Origin: Methylobacterium durans
Lineage (GTDB): Bacteria > Pseudomonadota > Alphaproteobacteria > Rhizobiales > Beijerinckiaceae
Reading direction: 5' to 3'
Assembly: GCF_003173715.1 (NCBI RefSeq)
Contig: NZ_CP029550.1
Coordinates: 2,961,501-3,025,500 of the forward strand
Length of the DNA: 64,000 bases
The notes under the pieces were generated by a model. The model was not told the origin of the DNA and made no database searches. It saw only the letters and a program-made list of their open reading frames with translations. This document shows, piece by piece, positions 50,547 to 60,357 of the stretch. The first letter of the stretch is position 1, and each line of letters begins with the position of its first letter. The translations under genes and the position numbers were made by a program.

Positions 50547-52349
50547 ATGTACAACCCAGTTCTCCGACCGGGTGTCCCTACGTCGTTCACCGATCAGGAG
50601 AAGGCGGAGGCCATCAGCATCCGCGACGTCGTTCGCTTCGTGCGCGAGTCTTTCGCGACCATCCTCGTCGCCGCACTCGTGTGCGCCGCGCTGGGCGCCG
50701 TGTTCTGTGCAGTGGTCAAACCGCGCTACACCGCGAATGCGCAGATCCTGATCGAGCCCGCGCGGACGCCAGCCCTGCTCCAGGAGCCCAGCCGCGCCTC
50801 TGCGACGCTGGAGACGGAGACGGGGCGCATCGAGAGCCAGATCCAGGTGATCAAGTCGGCGCAGATCGCCCGCGAGGTGATCCGCCAGCACAATCTCCTT
50901 GATGATCCGGAGTTCAAGCTGCCCGAGCCCAGGCCGTCGCTGCTGACGAGGCTTCTCGGGTCATTCCAGGATGAGGCGCCGCAGGAACCCTCAGACGTCG
51001 AGGCCGCCCGGCTGACACATGCGGTCGACGCCTTCAACAGCCGGCTGACCGTGCGCCGCATCGGCCAGTCCTTCGTGGCCGAAGTCCAGTTCTCCGCGGA
51101 GGAGGCCTCCAAGGCTAGCACGATCACCAACGCGATCCTTGACGCCTACATCAAGGCCGATGTCGCGGCCAAGGCTGACAGCGCTCGGCGCGGCAGCGCA
51201 TGGCTGACGGAGCGGCTCAACGAACTGCGCGACCAGGTGGCCGAGTCCCGCGGTGCGCTAGAGCGGTTCAAGGCCTCGAGCGACGTTCAGAGCGCCAGCG
51301 ACCGCACCGTGAAGCTCGCCCAGCTCGAGAGCGTGACGCAGACGCAGAGCAGGCTCTACGACGCCTTCTTGCAGCGCTCGCTCGAGACCGTTCAGAACAT
51401 CACCTATCCGGTGCCCGATGCGCGCATCATCGCCTCCTCGGTAAAGCCGCAGGCCAAGAGCTTCCCCAAGACCACCCTTGTCATCGCCTTCACGGGCCTC
51501 GTCGGTGCTGCGCTAGGCACCGGCATCGCGATGGCCCGGAACGGCGCGGATCGGCGTATCCGCTCGGTGAAAGCGGCCGCAACGGCCGCGAATTGCAGCG
51601 TGCTCGGCATGATCGCTACCATCCCGAAGGACAGGCTCGTGCTCCGCGGGGAAGCGGCTCGCAAAGGAGCCGCCGCGCGGGCGGCCAGCGCGCTGCCCGT
51701 TCTGCGAACTGTCTGGGCACGCGGGCTCGGCCGAAGGGCCGACAGCGACTTCCGAGCGCTCAAGGTCGCATTCAGCGCCGCACAGCTCGCCCAGCCGATC
51801 AAGCGGCTCGGCATTACCTCTCCGGGCCGCGGTGAGGGGAAGACCACCGTCGCGGCAAATCTCGCTACGGTCCTGGCGAACCCTGAGAGCCGCGTGCTGC
51901 TCGTCGACCTATGCAGTGACGACCGCACCCTCAGCCGCACCCTCACATCCGACCGCACGATCGGCCTGATCGATTACCTCGCCGATCCCCAGGCGCTGCC
52001 TAAGGTCGTGGTCCGCCATCCGAAGGTCGAGGGGCTGTTCGTCCTGCCGCTCGGCTCCGCGCCGATACAGGGCTCTCCCGCTGAGATCCTCGCGGCCGCC
52101 CGCCACCGGCCGAATCTCGAGGCGCTGGGTCAGGTCTTCGACATCGTGATCTTCGACATGCCCGACATCGACCATGCGCCCGAAGCCCTGGTCCTGGCCT
52201 CTCTTCTCGACGCCATCGTCGTCGTCGCTGAGTTCCGGGGCACCTCCATGGACGCTCTCGCCGACACCGTCGCGAGCCTTCGCGGCAGCCGGGCGGAGGT
52301 TCTGGGCCTCGTCGTCAACAAGGTTCCCTCCCGGGAGATGAACGCGTGA
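50547..52349 (+). CDS. Polysaccharide co-polymerase with BY-kinase-like ATPase domain (Wzz/Wzc/ExoP type)
   Basis: A 600-residue inner-membrane protein that controls chain length and export. The Wzz-like part (residues 25-330) has a membrane helix at about 40-60, long periplasmic coiled coils and a second helix near 310-330. The ATPase domain (about 410-600) has Walker A GRGEGKTT, a Walker A'-like LLVDLCSDD and Walker B IVIFDMPD. The C-terminus (KVPSREMNA) lacks the tyrosine cluster of true tyrosine kinases, so autophosphorylation on a Tyr tail is unlikely. ATG at 50547. The next gene overlaps its stop by 4 bases. Confidence 0.92.
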   Translation: MYNPVLRPGVPTSFTDQEKAEAISIRDVVRFVRESFATILVAALVCAALGAVFCAVVKPRYTANAQILIEPARTPALLQEPSRASATLETETGRIESQIQVIKSAQIAREVIRQHNLLDDPEFKLPEPRPSLLTRLLGSFQDEAPQEPSDVEAARLTHAVDAFNSRLTVRRIGQSFVAEVQFSAEEASKASTITNAILDAYIKADVAAKADSARRGSAWLTERLNELRDQVAESRGALERFKASSDVQSASDRTVKLAQLESVTQTQSRLYDAFLQRSLETVQNITYPVPDARIIASSVKPQAKSFPKTTLVIAFTGLVGAALGTGIAMARNGADRRIRSVKAAATAANCSVLGMIATIPKDRLVLRGEAARKGAAARAASALPVLRTVWARGLGRRADSDFRALKVAFSAAQLAQPIKRLGITSPGRGEGKTTVAANLATVLANPESRVLLVDLCSDDRTLSRTLTSDRTIGLIDYLADPQALPKVVVRHPKVEGLFVLPLGSAPIQGSPAEILAAARHRPNLEALGQVFDIVIFDMPDIDHAPEALVLASLLDAIVVVAEFRGTSMDALADTVASLRGSRAEVLGLVVNKVPSREMNA

Positions 52350-53680
52350 CGCATCCGCGACCCTCGCTTCGCCGAGCCGCTCGCCCGCCGGCCTTCCTGG
52401 CTCTCCTGGCCGCCCTACTGCTCGCCGTGCAGGCGGGGCCCGCGGCGGCCGTCGACGAGGGTTACCGGCTCGGCCCGCAAGACCGGCTGCGCATCAAGAT
52501 CGTCGAGTGGCGGCCCGGCGCGGGGCAGGCCGTGGAGTGGGAGGCGCTGTCGGACTTCTACAGCGTGAATGCCTCCGGACGGCTCTCGATGCCGATGCTC
52601 GGCGAGTTCGTCGCTGGCGGCAAGACGACGGCGACGCTGGCGGATGCCATCGGCGCCGAGATGCAGAAGCGGGTCGGCATGCCGACCCGCCCAGAGGTCT
52701 CGGTCGAGATCGATACCTACCGCCCATTCTACATCCTCGGGTCCGTGACGAAGCCGGGCGACTACGCCTTCCGGCCGGGCATCACACCCCTTCAGGCCGT
52801 CGGCATCGCCGGTGGGTTCTATCGGCCCACGGATGCGGGGCTCCTGCGGATCGAACGCGACCGCATCACGGCTCAGGGCCTGATCGAGCAGAACAAACTG
52901 GAACTCCTGCGCGGCCGGGTGCGCGAGGCGCGCCTGCAGGGCGAGACGGCCAATCGAGTGGAGGTCAAGCTCCCGCCGGACCTCGGCGGCCGCGATCTCG
53001 GCTCCCTGGTGGCCGACGAGGAGGCGATCGCTCGCAGCCGGATCGATGCCTTCAACGCGCAGATGCGCTCAAGCGAGAGCCTGAAGGCACTCCTCGACGA
53101 GCAGATCAAGACCCTCGACGCCAAGATCGCCTCGCAGGCCAAGCAGGTCGATATCAGCCGACGCGAGCTGCAATCCTACTCCGCCCTCACCAGCCAGGGG
53201 CTCGCCATCACCTCGCGGCAGTTCAGCCTGGAGCGGACCGTGGCCGAGGCGGAGGGCCGCAAGATCGACTACGAGATGGCGGCGCTCACCGCGCGACAGG
53301 ATCGCCGCAAGGCCGAGCAGGCCCAGATGACGATCCAGGGCGAGCGGCAGACGAAGCTCGCGGCGGAGCTCAGCGATACCCGGGCGGGCATCGAGCTGGC
53401 CCGCGCCAAGGTCGCCGCGCAGGAGGGGCTGGTCCGGGAGGCGACTGTGACGGCCCCGGCCCTCGTGCTCGCCCGCGACCAAGCCTCCGAGAAGCGCAAG
53501 CCGATCTTCGTCCTGACGCGCCGCGACCCCGCCACGGAGACCGCCTCGACCACGGTCGTCACCGAGGCGACCACGCTGGAGCCCGGCGATGTCCTGCGCG
53601 TGGAAGTTCCGCTTCCCCAGGCCGGGGAGATGGAGGAACGAACCGTCCGGGCATCGGATCGACGGTCCTCCGCCGAGTGA
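52346..53680 (+). CDS. Polysaccharide export protein (ExoF/Wza-like)
   Basis: A 444-residue exported protein. A signal peptide (about residues 15-36, AAA-VD) is followed by the Poly_export domain (YRLGPQDRLRIKIVEW, about 40-125), an SLBB-like part (YILGSVTKPGDYAFRPGITPLQAVGIAGG) and long coiled coils (about 180-375). This is the pattern of Sinorhizobium ExoF, which links the inner and outer membrane export machinery. It starts with GTG at 52346, overlapping the previous stop. No lipobox cysteine is visible, unlike classical Wza. Confidence 0.92.
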   Translation: MTHPRPSLRRAARPPAFLALLAALLLAVQAGPAAAVDEGYRLGPQDRLRIKIVEWRPGAGQAVEWEALSDFYSVNASGRLSMPMLGEFVAGGKTTATLADAIGAEMQKRVGMPTRPEVSVEIDTYRPFYILGSVTKPGDYAFRPGITPLQAVGIAGGFYRPTDAGLLRIERDRITAQGLIEQNKLELLRGRVREARLQGETANRVEVKLPPDLGGRDLGSLVADEEAIARSRIDAFNAQMRSSESLKALLDEQIKTLDAKIASQAKQVDISRRELQSYSALTSQGLAITSRQFSLERTVAEAEGRKIDYEMAALTARQDRRKAEQAQMTIQGERQTKLAAELSDTRAGIELARAKVAAQEGLVREATVTAPALVLARDQASEKRKPIFVLTRRDPATETASTTVVTEATTLEPGDVLRVEVPLPQAGEMEERTVRASDRRSSAE

Positions 53681-53706
53681 CGGGGCGTCTCGGAGATCGA
53701 CGAACG

Positions 53707-54863
53707 ATGAAGACGTTGCCGACCGACTCGGGAGACCGGCATGCGATCCGGGTCTTCGTGCACCTCGCCTACGGCTTCGAGGCTCGCGCTTGGGAGCGGG
53801 CGTGGCGCGAGGGCCGCCTGATCGGGTTCAACACCCGGACGCCCTACGGCTACCATCTGGCGGAGGGCGCCGGCTGTCGCGTGGCTTTCTCCCAGGACCG
53901 GCCGGAGGGTCGCCTCCGGCGCCTCGTGCGCCTGGGCGTGCGCGCCCTTCTTGGCTTCGACCTCGTCCATGCCTGGCGCAACCGGCGTGCGGCCGCCGAG
54001 GCCGACGTCATCTGGACGCACACCGAATCGCAATTCCTGGCCTTCGCCCTGATCCGCGCGCTATCCCGGGAAGTGCGGCGACCGAAGCTCCTCGGCCAGG
54101 CCGTCTGGATGATCGACCGCTGGGATCGTTACGGGCCCGTCCGCCGGGCCCTCTTCCGCGTCCTCCTGCGCCATGTCGACGTGCTCACGGTCCTCTCGCC
54201 CCTCAATCTCGAGCGCGCCCGCGCCCTCTTCCCGTCGACGCGCTGCGATCTCGTGCTGTTCGGCATTCCCACCGACGAGCGGATCTCCGCGCGGCCTCCG
54301 GCGCGGTCGGAGCGCCTCCAGGTCGTGGCGGTCGGTAACGACGAGCACCGGGACTGGGACACGCTGCTTGAGGCTCTTGGCGGCTGCGAGGCCTGCGACC
54401 TGCGCATCGTCACGACGGCCCTGCGGCCCGAGCGGGCGGCCGCTTTCCCCAACGTGCGGATCGGCCGGGTCACCCGGAACGATGAGTTGCGCGCCGTCTA
54501 CCGGGCGGCGGACCTGATGGTGGTGCCGCTCAAGCCGAACCTGCACGCCTCGGGCATCACCGTGATCCAGGAGGCCGCTCTCTCGGGCCTGCCGATCGTC
54601 GCCTCCGACGTCGGTGGCCTGCGGGCCTATTTCACCGATGCGGCCATCCGCTACGTCCCGGCCGGGGCGGCTCCGGCGCTGCGCCAGGCCGTCCTAGATC
54701 TGGCCGCCGATCCCGGCGCGCAACAGCGCCTGACGCAAGCGGCCGCGGCCCGGATGGGCCCCAACGGCCTCGGCGCGGAGAGCTATGTCCACCGCCACAT
54801 CGAGCTGTCGCTCGATCTCCTCGCCCCCGCGACAGCCGAGACCACGCCGTCGCCCGCCCCTGA
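53707..54863 (+). CDS. Glycosyltransferase (GT4-like), C-terminal -1 frameshift
   Basis: A GT-B-fold sugar transferase with a Rossmann-type second half: VVAVGNDEHRDWDTLLEAL, LMVVPLKPNLHASGITVIQEAALSGLPIVASDVGGL (the E-x7-E region of GT4). The frame as read continues past the GH16 start to 55482. One added C in the run at 54857-54860 gives ...TPSPAP and a stop at 54863, just before the GH16 ribosome site, with exactly 386 codons (385 residues). I therefore give 54863 as the true end. ATG at 53707. Donor sugar unknown. Confidence 0.82.
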
Positions 54864-54874
54864 AAGGAGGAGAG

Positions 54875-55699
54875 ATGTTCGCTCGCCTGATTGCCCTCCT
54901 GCTCCTCTGCGCCGCCGCGAGCCCGTCCCGGGCCGGCGACAACACGCTGCAATTGTGCCGTTTCACGCGGACCTACAGCGAGGATTTCAACAGCCTCAGC
55001 GTCTCGCCCTGGAACGCGGAGAAGGCGCGCTGGATCGCCCACACGCCCTGGAACGGGGATTTCGGCGACGCCCGCTTTCTCGATCCGGGGGAGAACGGGC
55101 CGTTCTTCGTAAAGGACGGCATGCTGACGATCGAGGCGCGCAAGCATCCCGGCGACAAGTGGACCTCAGGACTCCTCGCCTCGGCCGATCCCACCACCGC
55201 CGGCTTCTCGCAGACCTACGGCTACTTCGAAGCGCGCATGAAATTGCCGCCCGGGCCGGGCGTCTGGCCCGCCTTCTGGCTGGCCGCGAGCGCCCGCAAG
55301 GACGACCAGACCCCGGCCGTAGAGATCGACGTGATCGAGTATTACGGTCAGTTTCCCGACGCCTTCCACTCCGTCGTCCATGTTTGGGGCAAGGGCGACA
55401 AGCCCGGCCACCAAGAGACGGACAGGTTGACGAAGGTGCCGAGCGGCTCCCTCACCGCGAACTTTCACACCTACGGGGCTGAGGTGACGCGGGAGGCGAT
55501 CGTGTTCTACCTCGACCGGCGCGAGGTCAGCCGCGTCCCGACCCCGCCCGAGCACGACAAGCCGCTGATGCTGCTCGTCAACCTCGCTCTCGGTGCCGGC
55601 TGGCCGATCGACCGCACGCCGAACCCCTCCCATCTCCTCGTCGACTATGTCCGCGCCTACGCGCCGAAGGACGCGGCCGATCCGGCCTGCCGCGACTGA
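54875..55699 (+). CDS. Secreted GH16 endo-glucanase-like protein
   Basis: A 274-residue exported glycoside hydrolase of family 16. A signal peptide (about residues 1-19, SRA-GD) is followed by the jelly-roll domain with the catalytic motif E-I-D-V-I-E-Y-Y (nucleophile and acid/base Glu) near residue 152 and GVWPAFWLAAS just before. Family members cut beta-1,3/1,4-linked glucans or galactans; ExoK/ExsH in Sinorhizobium trim succinoglycan. In this operon it likely trims or releases the polymer made here. Strong ribosome site aaaggagg. Confidence 0.92.
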   Translation: MFARLIALLLLCAAASPSRAGDNTLQLCRFTRTYSEDFNSLSVSPWNAEKARWIAHTPWNGDFGDARFLDPGENGPFFVKDGMLTIEARKHPGDKWTSGLLASADPTTAGFSQTYGYFEARMKLPPGPGVWPAFWLAASARKDDQTPAVEIDVIEYYGQFPDAFHSVVHVWGKGDKPGHQETDRLTKVPSGSLTANFHTYGAEVTREAIVFYLDRREVSRVPTPPEHDKPLMLLVNLALGAGWPIDRTPNPSHLLVDYVRAYAPKDAADPACRD

Positions 55700-55721
55700 G
55701 GCGCTGAGCCAAGGAGGTTCG

Positions 55722-57272
55722 ATGTCAGGAAGCTTCGCCAGGAACTCACTGCTCGGCGTGGTCGCGGGCCTCGCGACGGCGCTCAGCAATTTCGGCAGCA
55801 GCGTCATCCTCGCCCGCATCCTCGGCGTCGAGGGCTTCGGCACGGTCATGTTCGCTCTGTGGATCGTGGTGCTGGGGGCCGCCATTGCGGATCTCGGCTC
55901 CGCGACCTCGCTCTCACGCTACCTGCCCGAGCTGCAGGGACGCCGCGAGGATGCGCTCGTCGAACAGCTGGCGAGCCGCCTGTTCCGGACCTTCGCCCTG
56001 GCCGTCATCCTGATCTGCGCGTGCCTGGCGAGCTTCGGAATCTGGCGATGGCACCAAGCCGGCGCTCCGCTTCTGCATCTCGATGCAGTCCGGCCGCGAG
56101 AGAACCTCCTGTTCTGGCTCGCCGCGGCGACAGCCCTCGCGCTCCAGGCGCTCTCGCTGTTCCATTACGGCTACCTGCGCGGGCTCCAGAGGTTTGGGGA
56201 CGTCGCCAAGCTTACCTTGATCTGTCTCGCGATCCAGCTCGCCGCCGTGGCGGCGGGCAGCCTCGCCTACGGTCCGCTTGGGGCACTCGCCGGATATTGC
56301 GCCGGCTTCCTTCTCCCCGCCCTAAAACCCTTTCGCCATCTTCGCGGATCGAAGCCGCTGCCGCCTGAACTCGCGCGCCGGGTTCGCCGCTACGCGCTGT
56401 TTGCCTGGGCCGGTAATCTCGCCACGGTGCTGCTCTACTCACGCATCGAGATCTTCTTCCTCGAGCGGAGCTGGGGCACGGAGGCGGTCGGCCTGTTCGC
56501 TGTCGGCGTCACCCTCGCCAACATCGCGGCGCAGGGACCTATGCTTCTGACGAGCGGGTTCCTTCCACATTTTTCCGCGAGCTACGGACGGGGCGACCGC
56601 GACAGCATCCAGCGGCTCTACGCCTCCGGCACGCGGGTCATGTCGTTCCTGGTTCTCCCCGCTTGCTGCGGGCTCGCGGCGATCCTGCCCTCGGTAATCC
56701 CGCTCGTCTACGGCGCCCAGTTCGACGGCGCGATCACCGCCTCGATGATCCTCGCACTCAGCTCGGCGAGCGGTGTCATCTACGTCGGCAATCAGCTCAC
56801 GCTGGGCTGTGACCGCAGCGATCTCGGCTTCGCGAGCACGCTCGCTGGTGCCGTCCTTCTTGTTGCCGGCTGCGCGGTCGTCGTTCCCTCCTACGGCATT
56901 ATGGGAGCCGCCCTCGTGCGGGTCGCGGTGCAGCTCTTCCTCGTCGGCGCTAGCCTGTGGCTCATTCGGAGCCGCCTCGGCTATCGGGCGCCGATCGGGG
57001 ATATGCTGCGGATCCTGATCGCGGCGACGATCTGCGGCGCGAGCGCCGCGGCCGTGACCCACTGGATCCCCGGACCCGTCAGCCTTTTGGGGGCGATCCC
57101 GGCGGGAATCGTGACCTACTGCGTCGCCGTGCGGCTGCTCAACGCGATGCCGGCGGACGACATCAAGCGCCTGCGCGACCTTCTGCAACGGCTCCCGAAC
57201 CTCGTGGTGACCCCCTTCGACCGTGCCCTCGCTCTCCTGTCGCGCCACTCCGCCCGCGGAGCTGCTTCATGA
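55722..57272 (+). CDS. Wzx-type polysaccharide flippase
   Basis: A 516-residue MATE/MOP-superfamily protein with about fourteen membrane helices; the first (NSLLGVVAGLATALSNFGSSVILARILGVEGFGTVMFA) is typical of the polysaccharide_synt domain. It would flip lipid-linked repeat units to the periplasm. ATG at 55722 with a strong aaggagg site 22 bp after the GH16 stop. The stop overlaps the next start (ATGA). Confidence 0.9.
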   Translation: MSGSFARNSLLGVVAGLATALSNFGSSVILARILGVEGFGTVMFALWIVVLGAAIADLGSATSLSRYLPELQGRREDALVEQLASRLFRTFALAVILICACLASFGIWRWHQAGAPLLHLDAVRPRENLLFWLAAATALALQALSLFHYGYLRGLQRFGDVAKLTLICLAIQLAAVAAGSLAYGPLGALAGYCAGFLLPALKPFRHLRGSKPLPPELARRVRRYALFAWAGNLATVLLYSRIEIFFLERSWGTEAVGLFAVGVTLANIAAQGPMLLTSGFLPHFSASYGRGDRDSIQRLYASGTRVMSFLVLPACCGLAAILPSVIPLVYGAQFDGAITASMILALSSASGVIYVGNQLTLGCDRSDLGFASTLAGAVLLVAGCAVVVPSYGIMGAALVRVAVQLFLVGASLWLIRSRLGYRAPIGDMLRILIAATICGASAAAVTHWIPGPVSLLGAIPAGIVTYCVAVRLLNAMPADDIKRLRDLLQRLPNLVVTPFDRALALLSRHSARGAAS

Positions 57273-58732
57273 GCCTCGAACCGATCGGTCTCGCCGTACT
57301 CTTGGCAGGATTTGTCTGCCTCCTCGCGGGACCAGCCTTCTCGGTTTACGCACTGCTCGTAGCGGCGCTGCTCCAGTCCGCCGCGGCGATCGTGCTTACG
57401 AGCCTTGGCGGCGCAAGCATCCAGCCTGCCCACTTGCTGCTTCTGTTCTTTCTCGTGGGCATGCTGCGCTACGCGACGACATTCCGCGGCATGATCGAGG
57501 CAGCGCGCCCGCCCAATCCCGGCTTCTGGCTCGTGGTGCTGCTGATCTACGCCCTAATCTCGGCAGCCTTCCTGCCGCGCCTGTTCGAGGGCATGACCTA
57601 CGCCTTCGGCAACAGCCGCGAGGGCGGCGGCACGGATACGCCGCTGCTGCCGCTCGCGCCGAACTCGGGCAACATCACGCAACCAGTTTATTTTGCCGGT
57701 AACGTCGTCTGCTTCCTCGTGGTCGCCGCCTATGCCCGCGGGGCGCGGCGGGCCAACGCCGTCGCCAACGCGGTGCTGTTCTGCTGCGGCGCGAACCTCA
57801 TCTTTGCCGCTCTCGACCAGCTCACGGCCTTGACCAACACGACTGAACTTATGCAACCGCTGCGAAACGCGAGCTACCGAATGCTCGACGAGGGTCAGGT
57901 GATGGGCCTCAAGCGCCTCGTCGGATCCTTCCCCGAGGCGTCTGCCTATGCCTCCACCACCCTCGGCCTTTTCGGGTTTAGCTTCAGCTTGTGGCTGCGT
58001 CATCACCGTAGCCGACTGTCGGGGCTCCTCGCGACGTCCTTGCTTGTCAGCCTGATGCTCTCAACCTCAAGCACGGCGTATGCCGGCACAATCATCTATC
58101 TCACCCTGGTTTATGTTGGATGTTTGCTCCGGATGGGACAGGGAAGTGCGACCTTGAACATGTCGCGCTTCGTATTCGTGGCACCGCTCGCCGCTGTTTT
58201 TCTCTTCATCCTGCTGCAATTCAGCGACGCTGCGTGGCGGACGGTATCGGAGGTTCTTGATTCGTTTCTGTTCAACAAACTCGCCTCAGCCTCGGGCGTC
58301 GAGCGCGCGCGCTGGAACCAGCAGGCTATCGTCAACTTCATCGACACCTACGGCCTCGGAACAGGGCTCGGCAGCGTGAAGTCGTCAAGCTTCCTCACAT
58401 CCGCCCTCGGAAATGTCGGCCTTGTGGGCTTGATTGCGTTTACGGCCTTTTTTGCCGCGATGCTGCGTCGAGCAGGCTCCGGACAGATCGACCCTCGCAT
58501 CGCACCCTTGCGCGAAGCAGCCGCATCGGGCTGCATAGCTCTGCTCGTCGCGGCCGCGCTATCGGGTGGGTCGATCGATCTTGGCCTTCAGTTCTGCGCG
58601 CTCGGGGGCCTCGCTTGCGCTGATCCGGGAACGCAGGCGCTGACGCTCGTTCCCAACCGGGCCAGGATGGAATCTCTTGGCATCATCGATTCTCGGGGGC
58701 GGGCGCCAACGGGGGGAACCTCCTGTGCCTGA
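57269..58732 (+). CDS. Wzy polymerase / O-antigen-ligase-like membrane protein
   Basis: A 487-residue inner-membrane protein with about twelve helices and a large periplasmic loop in the middle (about residues 115-150, plus a second one with FLFNKLASASGVERARWNQQ). This is the shape of Wzy polymerases and WaaL ligases. The segment TYGLGTGLGSVKSSSF is like the G-x-G-x end of the Wzy_C domain. ATG at 57269 overlaps the flippase stop by ATGA. Together with Wzx and the Wzz-type protein it makes a Wzy-dependent pathway likely. Confidence 0.85.
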   Translation: MSLEPIGLAVLLAGFVCLLAGPAFSVYALLVAALLQSAAAIVLTSLGGASIQPAHLLLLFFLVGMLRYATTFRGMIEAARPPNPGFWLVVLLIYALISAAFLPRLFEGMTYAFGNSREGGGTDTPLLPLAPNSGNITQPVYFAGNVVCFLVVAAYARGARRANAVANAVLFCCGANLIFAALDQLTALTNTTELMQPLRNASYRMLDEGQVMGLKRLVGSFPEASAYASTTLGLFGFSFSLWLRHHRSRLSGLLATSLLVSLMLSTSSTAYAGTIIYLTLVYVGCLLRMGQGSATLNMSRFVFVAPLAAVFLFILLQFSDAAWRTVSEVLDSFLFNKLASASGVERARWNQQAIVNFIDTYGLGTGLGSVKSSSFLTSALGNVGLVGLIAFTAFFAAMLRRAGSGQIDPRIAPLREAAASGCIALLVAAALSGGSIDLGLQFCALGGLACADPGTQALTLVPNRARMESLGIIDSRGRAPTGGTSCA

Positions 58733-59025
58733 GAGCCGCCGTCCAGAAGCAGGGGCCGAAGCTTGCCGGGCTTCGCGAATTCGACAACGTCCGCACTATT
58801 CCGTGACGTTACCACCAGTCTCGACGCTTATGCGAACAGTAGAGAACCGTGATAGTGGCGCCATGATAAGGTTAGCTAACGATCACAACTCTATTTCCGC
58901 AGCAAATGAAATGTGTAATACGCGATCATTGATCTAATATTATTTCGATAATATTCAACAGATTGCAGAAATCATACAAATTATAGAAGTTATCGCGCGG
59001 ATATTATTTCTGGAGCTCGGTTGCA
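58733..59025. other. AT-rich intergenic region before the acyltransferase
   Basis: Nothing coding in these 293 bases. The 3' two thirds are unusually AT-rich for this genome and contain the UUCG-type hairpin at 58936-58955. Confidence 0.45.
58936..58955 (+). repeat. Perfect AT hairpin with TTCG tetraloop
   Basis: AATATTAT and ATAATATT pair perfectly around TTCG, a very stable RNA tetraloop. It lies about 70 bp before the acyltransferase start and could act in the 5' leader or as an operator. Confidence 0.45.
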
Positions 59026-60117
59026 TTGACTGATTACTCATCGTCGTTCGGTAGGCCCGACCTAGTCGACCGGCCGCCTCCTCTCGACCCAGAGGGCCGC
59101 AGCACCGCGCGAGTAGACGAGAGCACGCAGTCTCTCGCGGGGTCGGACCGACTTGCGTGGCCCGACATTGCTCGCGGCATCGGCATCATTCTAGTCGTCC
59201 TCGGTCACTCTATCGGCGGGATGATGACCAGTGGTCAGGTCGATCGGTCGGGCCTGCTCGCGCGGGTGTTCCTGTTCATCTATACGTTTCACATGCCGCT
59301 GTTCTTCGTGCTCAGTGGCATGTTTATGCCAGGACGGCTCGCCCGACCCACGCGCGAGCTGGTCGGTGGCATGCTGACGCGGATTGCCTATCCGTACTTC
59401 TTTTGGGGCCTGCTCCAGACGGCTGCCATCATGACGATGGCCCGCTTCGTGAACACGCCGGTCCCGCCGGATCCGTCCCTATTCCTACGGGTGCTCTGGG
59501 AGCCGCCGTCGCAGTTCTGGTTCCTTTACTCTCTTGCCTTGTTCCAGATCGCGGCCATGATATTCGGGCGCTACGCCTCGCTCAGCCTCATGGTGTGGCT
59601 CGCCCTCGCAGTGCGCATCATCCCTGAGTTCGTCGAACTGCCTAAGGCCCTGGATTTCTCGGCCCGCTATTGGATTTTTTACGCGGCTGCAGCCGCCCTT
59701 GCCTCCGCCCTAAGGAGTGGTCTCGTCACGCGGTGGATCAGCGGAACTCGCTTCGCCGGGCTCGTCGTCGCCTGGGCCGCGGCGGCCTACGCCGTCACGT
59801 ACTGGGGGGGCGGCTATCTCTCTGTTTGGGATCTGCCGGCCGCTACCCTTGGAACGCTCCTGGTGCTCAGCATTTCTCAGGCGGCGCGGCTACCCTTTCA
59901 AGATGTCCTGGCCGAACTCGGCCGCCGCTCGATGCCGATCTTCGTCACGCACGTCCTGATCGTTGCCGGCACCCGCATTGCCTTCACTCTGATTCTAGGC
60001 GTTCACAATCCGCTGCCGATCCTGCTCGCCGCGACGATCGCGGGACTGGGGTTGCCCTATCTCTTCTACGACTGGGCGGAGCGCCGCGGCCTAGCGTCCA
60101 TTCTGGCACTTCGCTGA
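59026..60117 (+). CDS. Acyltransferase 3 family membrane protein (ExoH/OafA-like)
   Basis: A 363-residue inner-membrane acyltransferase with about ten helices. The first helix region WPDIARGIGIILVVLGHSIGG carries the R-x10-H motif and FHMPLFFVLSGMF follows, both standard for the Acyl_transf_3 family, members of which add acetyl or succinyl groups to exported sugars. A TTG start at 59026 is chosen, because the next ATG at 59221 lies behind the first helix. It is probably part of the EPS locus; the AT-rich gap suggests its own promoter. Confidence 0.87.
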   Translation: MTDYSSSFGRPDLVDRPPPLDPEGRSTARVDESTQSLAGSDRLAWPDIARGIGIILVVLGHSIGGMMTSGQVDRSGLLARVFLFIYTFHMPLFFVLSGMFMPGRLARPTRELVGGMLTRIAYPYFFWGLLQTAAIMTMARFVNTPVPPDPSLFLRVLWEPPSQFWFLYSLALFQIAAMIFGRYASLSLMVWLALAVRIIPEFVELPKALDFSARYWIFYAAAAALASALRSGLVTRWISGTRFAGLVVAWAAAAYAVTYWGGGYLSVWDLPAATLGTLLVLSISQAARLPFQDVLAELGRRSMPIFVTHVLIVAGTRIAFTLILGVHNPLPILLAATIAGLGLPYLFYDWAERRGLASILALR

Positions 60118-60357
60118 CGCGGGTCTGGAGCGCAGAGACAGCGATCGCCGCGGATTGTATAGGAGTCAGAGCGGGGCAAAGTGCCCGGGCTGCACTGCAG
60201 GAACCTTCGGGTGGCGCGGCGCAGCCGGTCGGCAAGTGCTACAGGCGAGAAGGCGTGTTCGCCTTCGGATCTAGATGTTTGATCCCAGGGTTTGATGGTG
60301 CAGTTTTCTCACGAGTGTGGAAGGACGCGCTATGGGCCAGGTTCAGCACGGGAGCGC

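Noticed and set aside
53707..55482. The GT4 frame read through to 55482 as a fusion overlapping GH16
   Set aside because: The last 200 codons are antisense-like Arg-rich text over a good GH16 gene; one missing C before 54861 explains it better.
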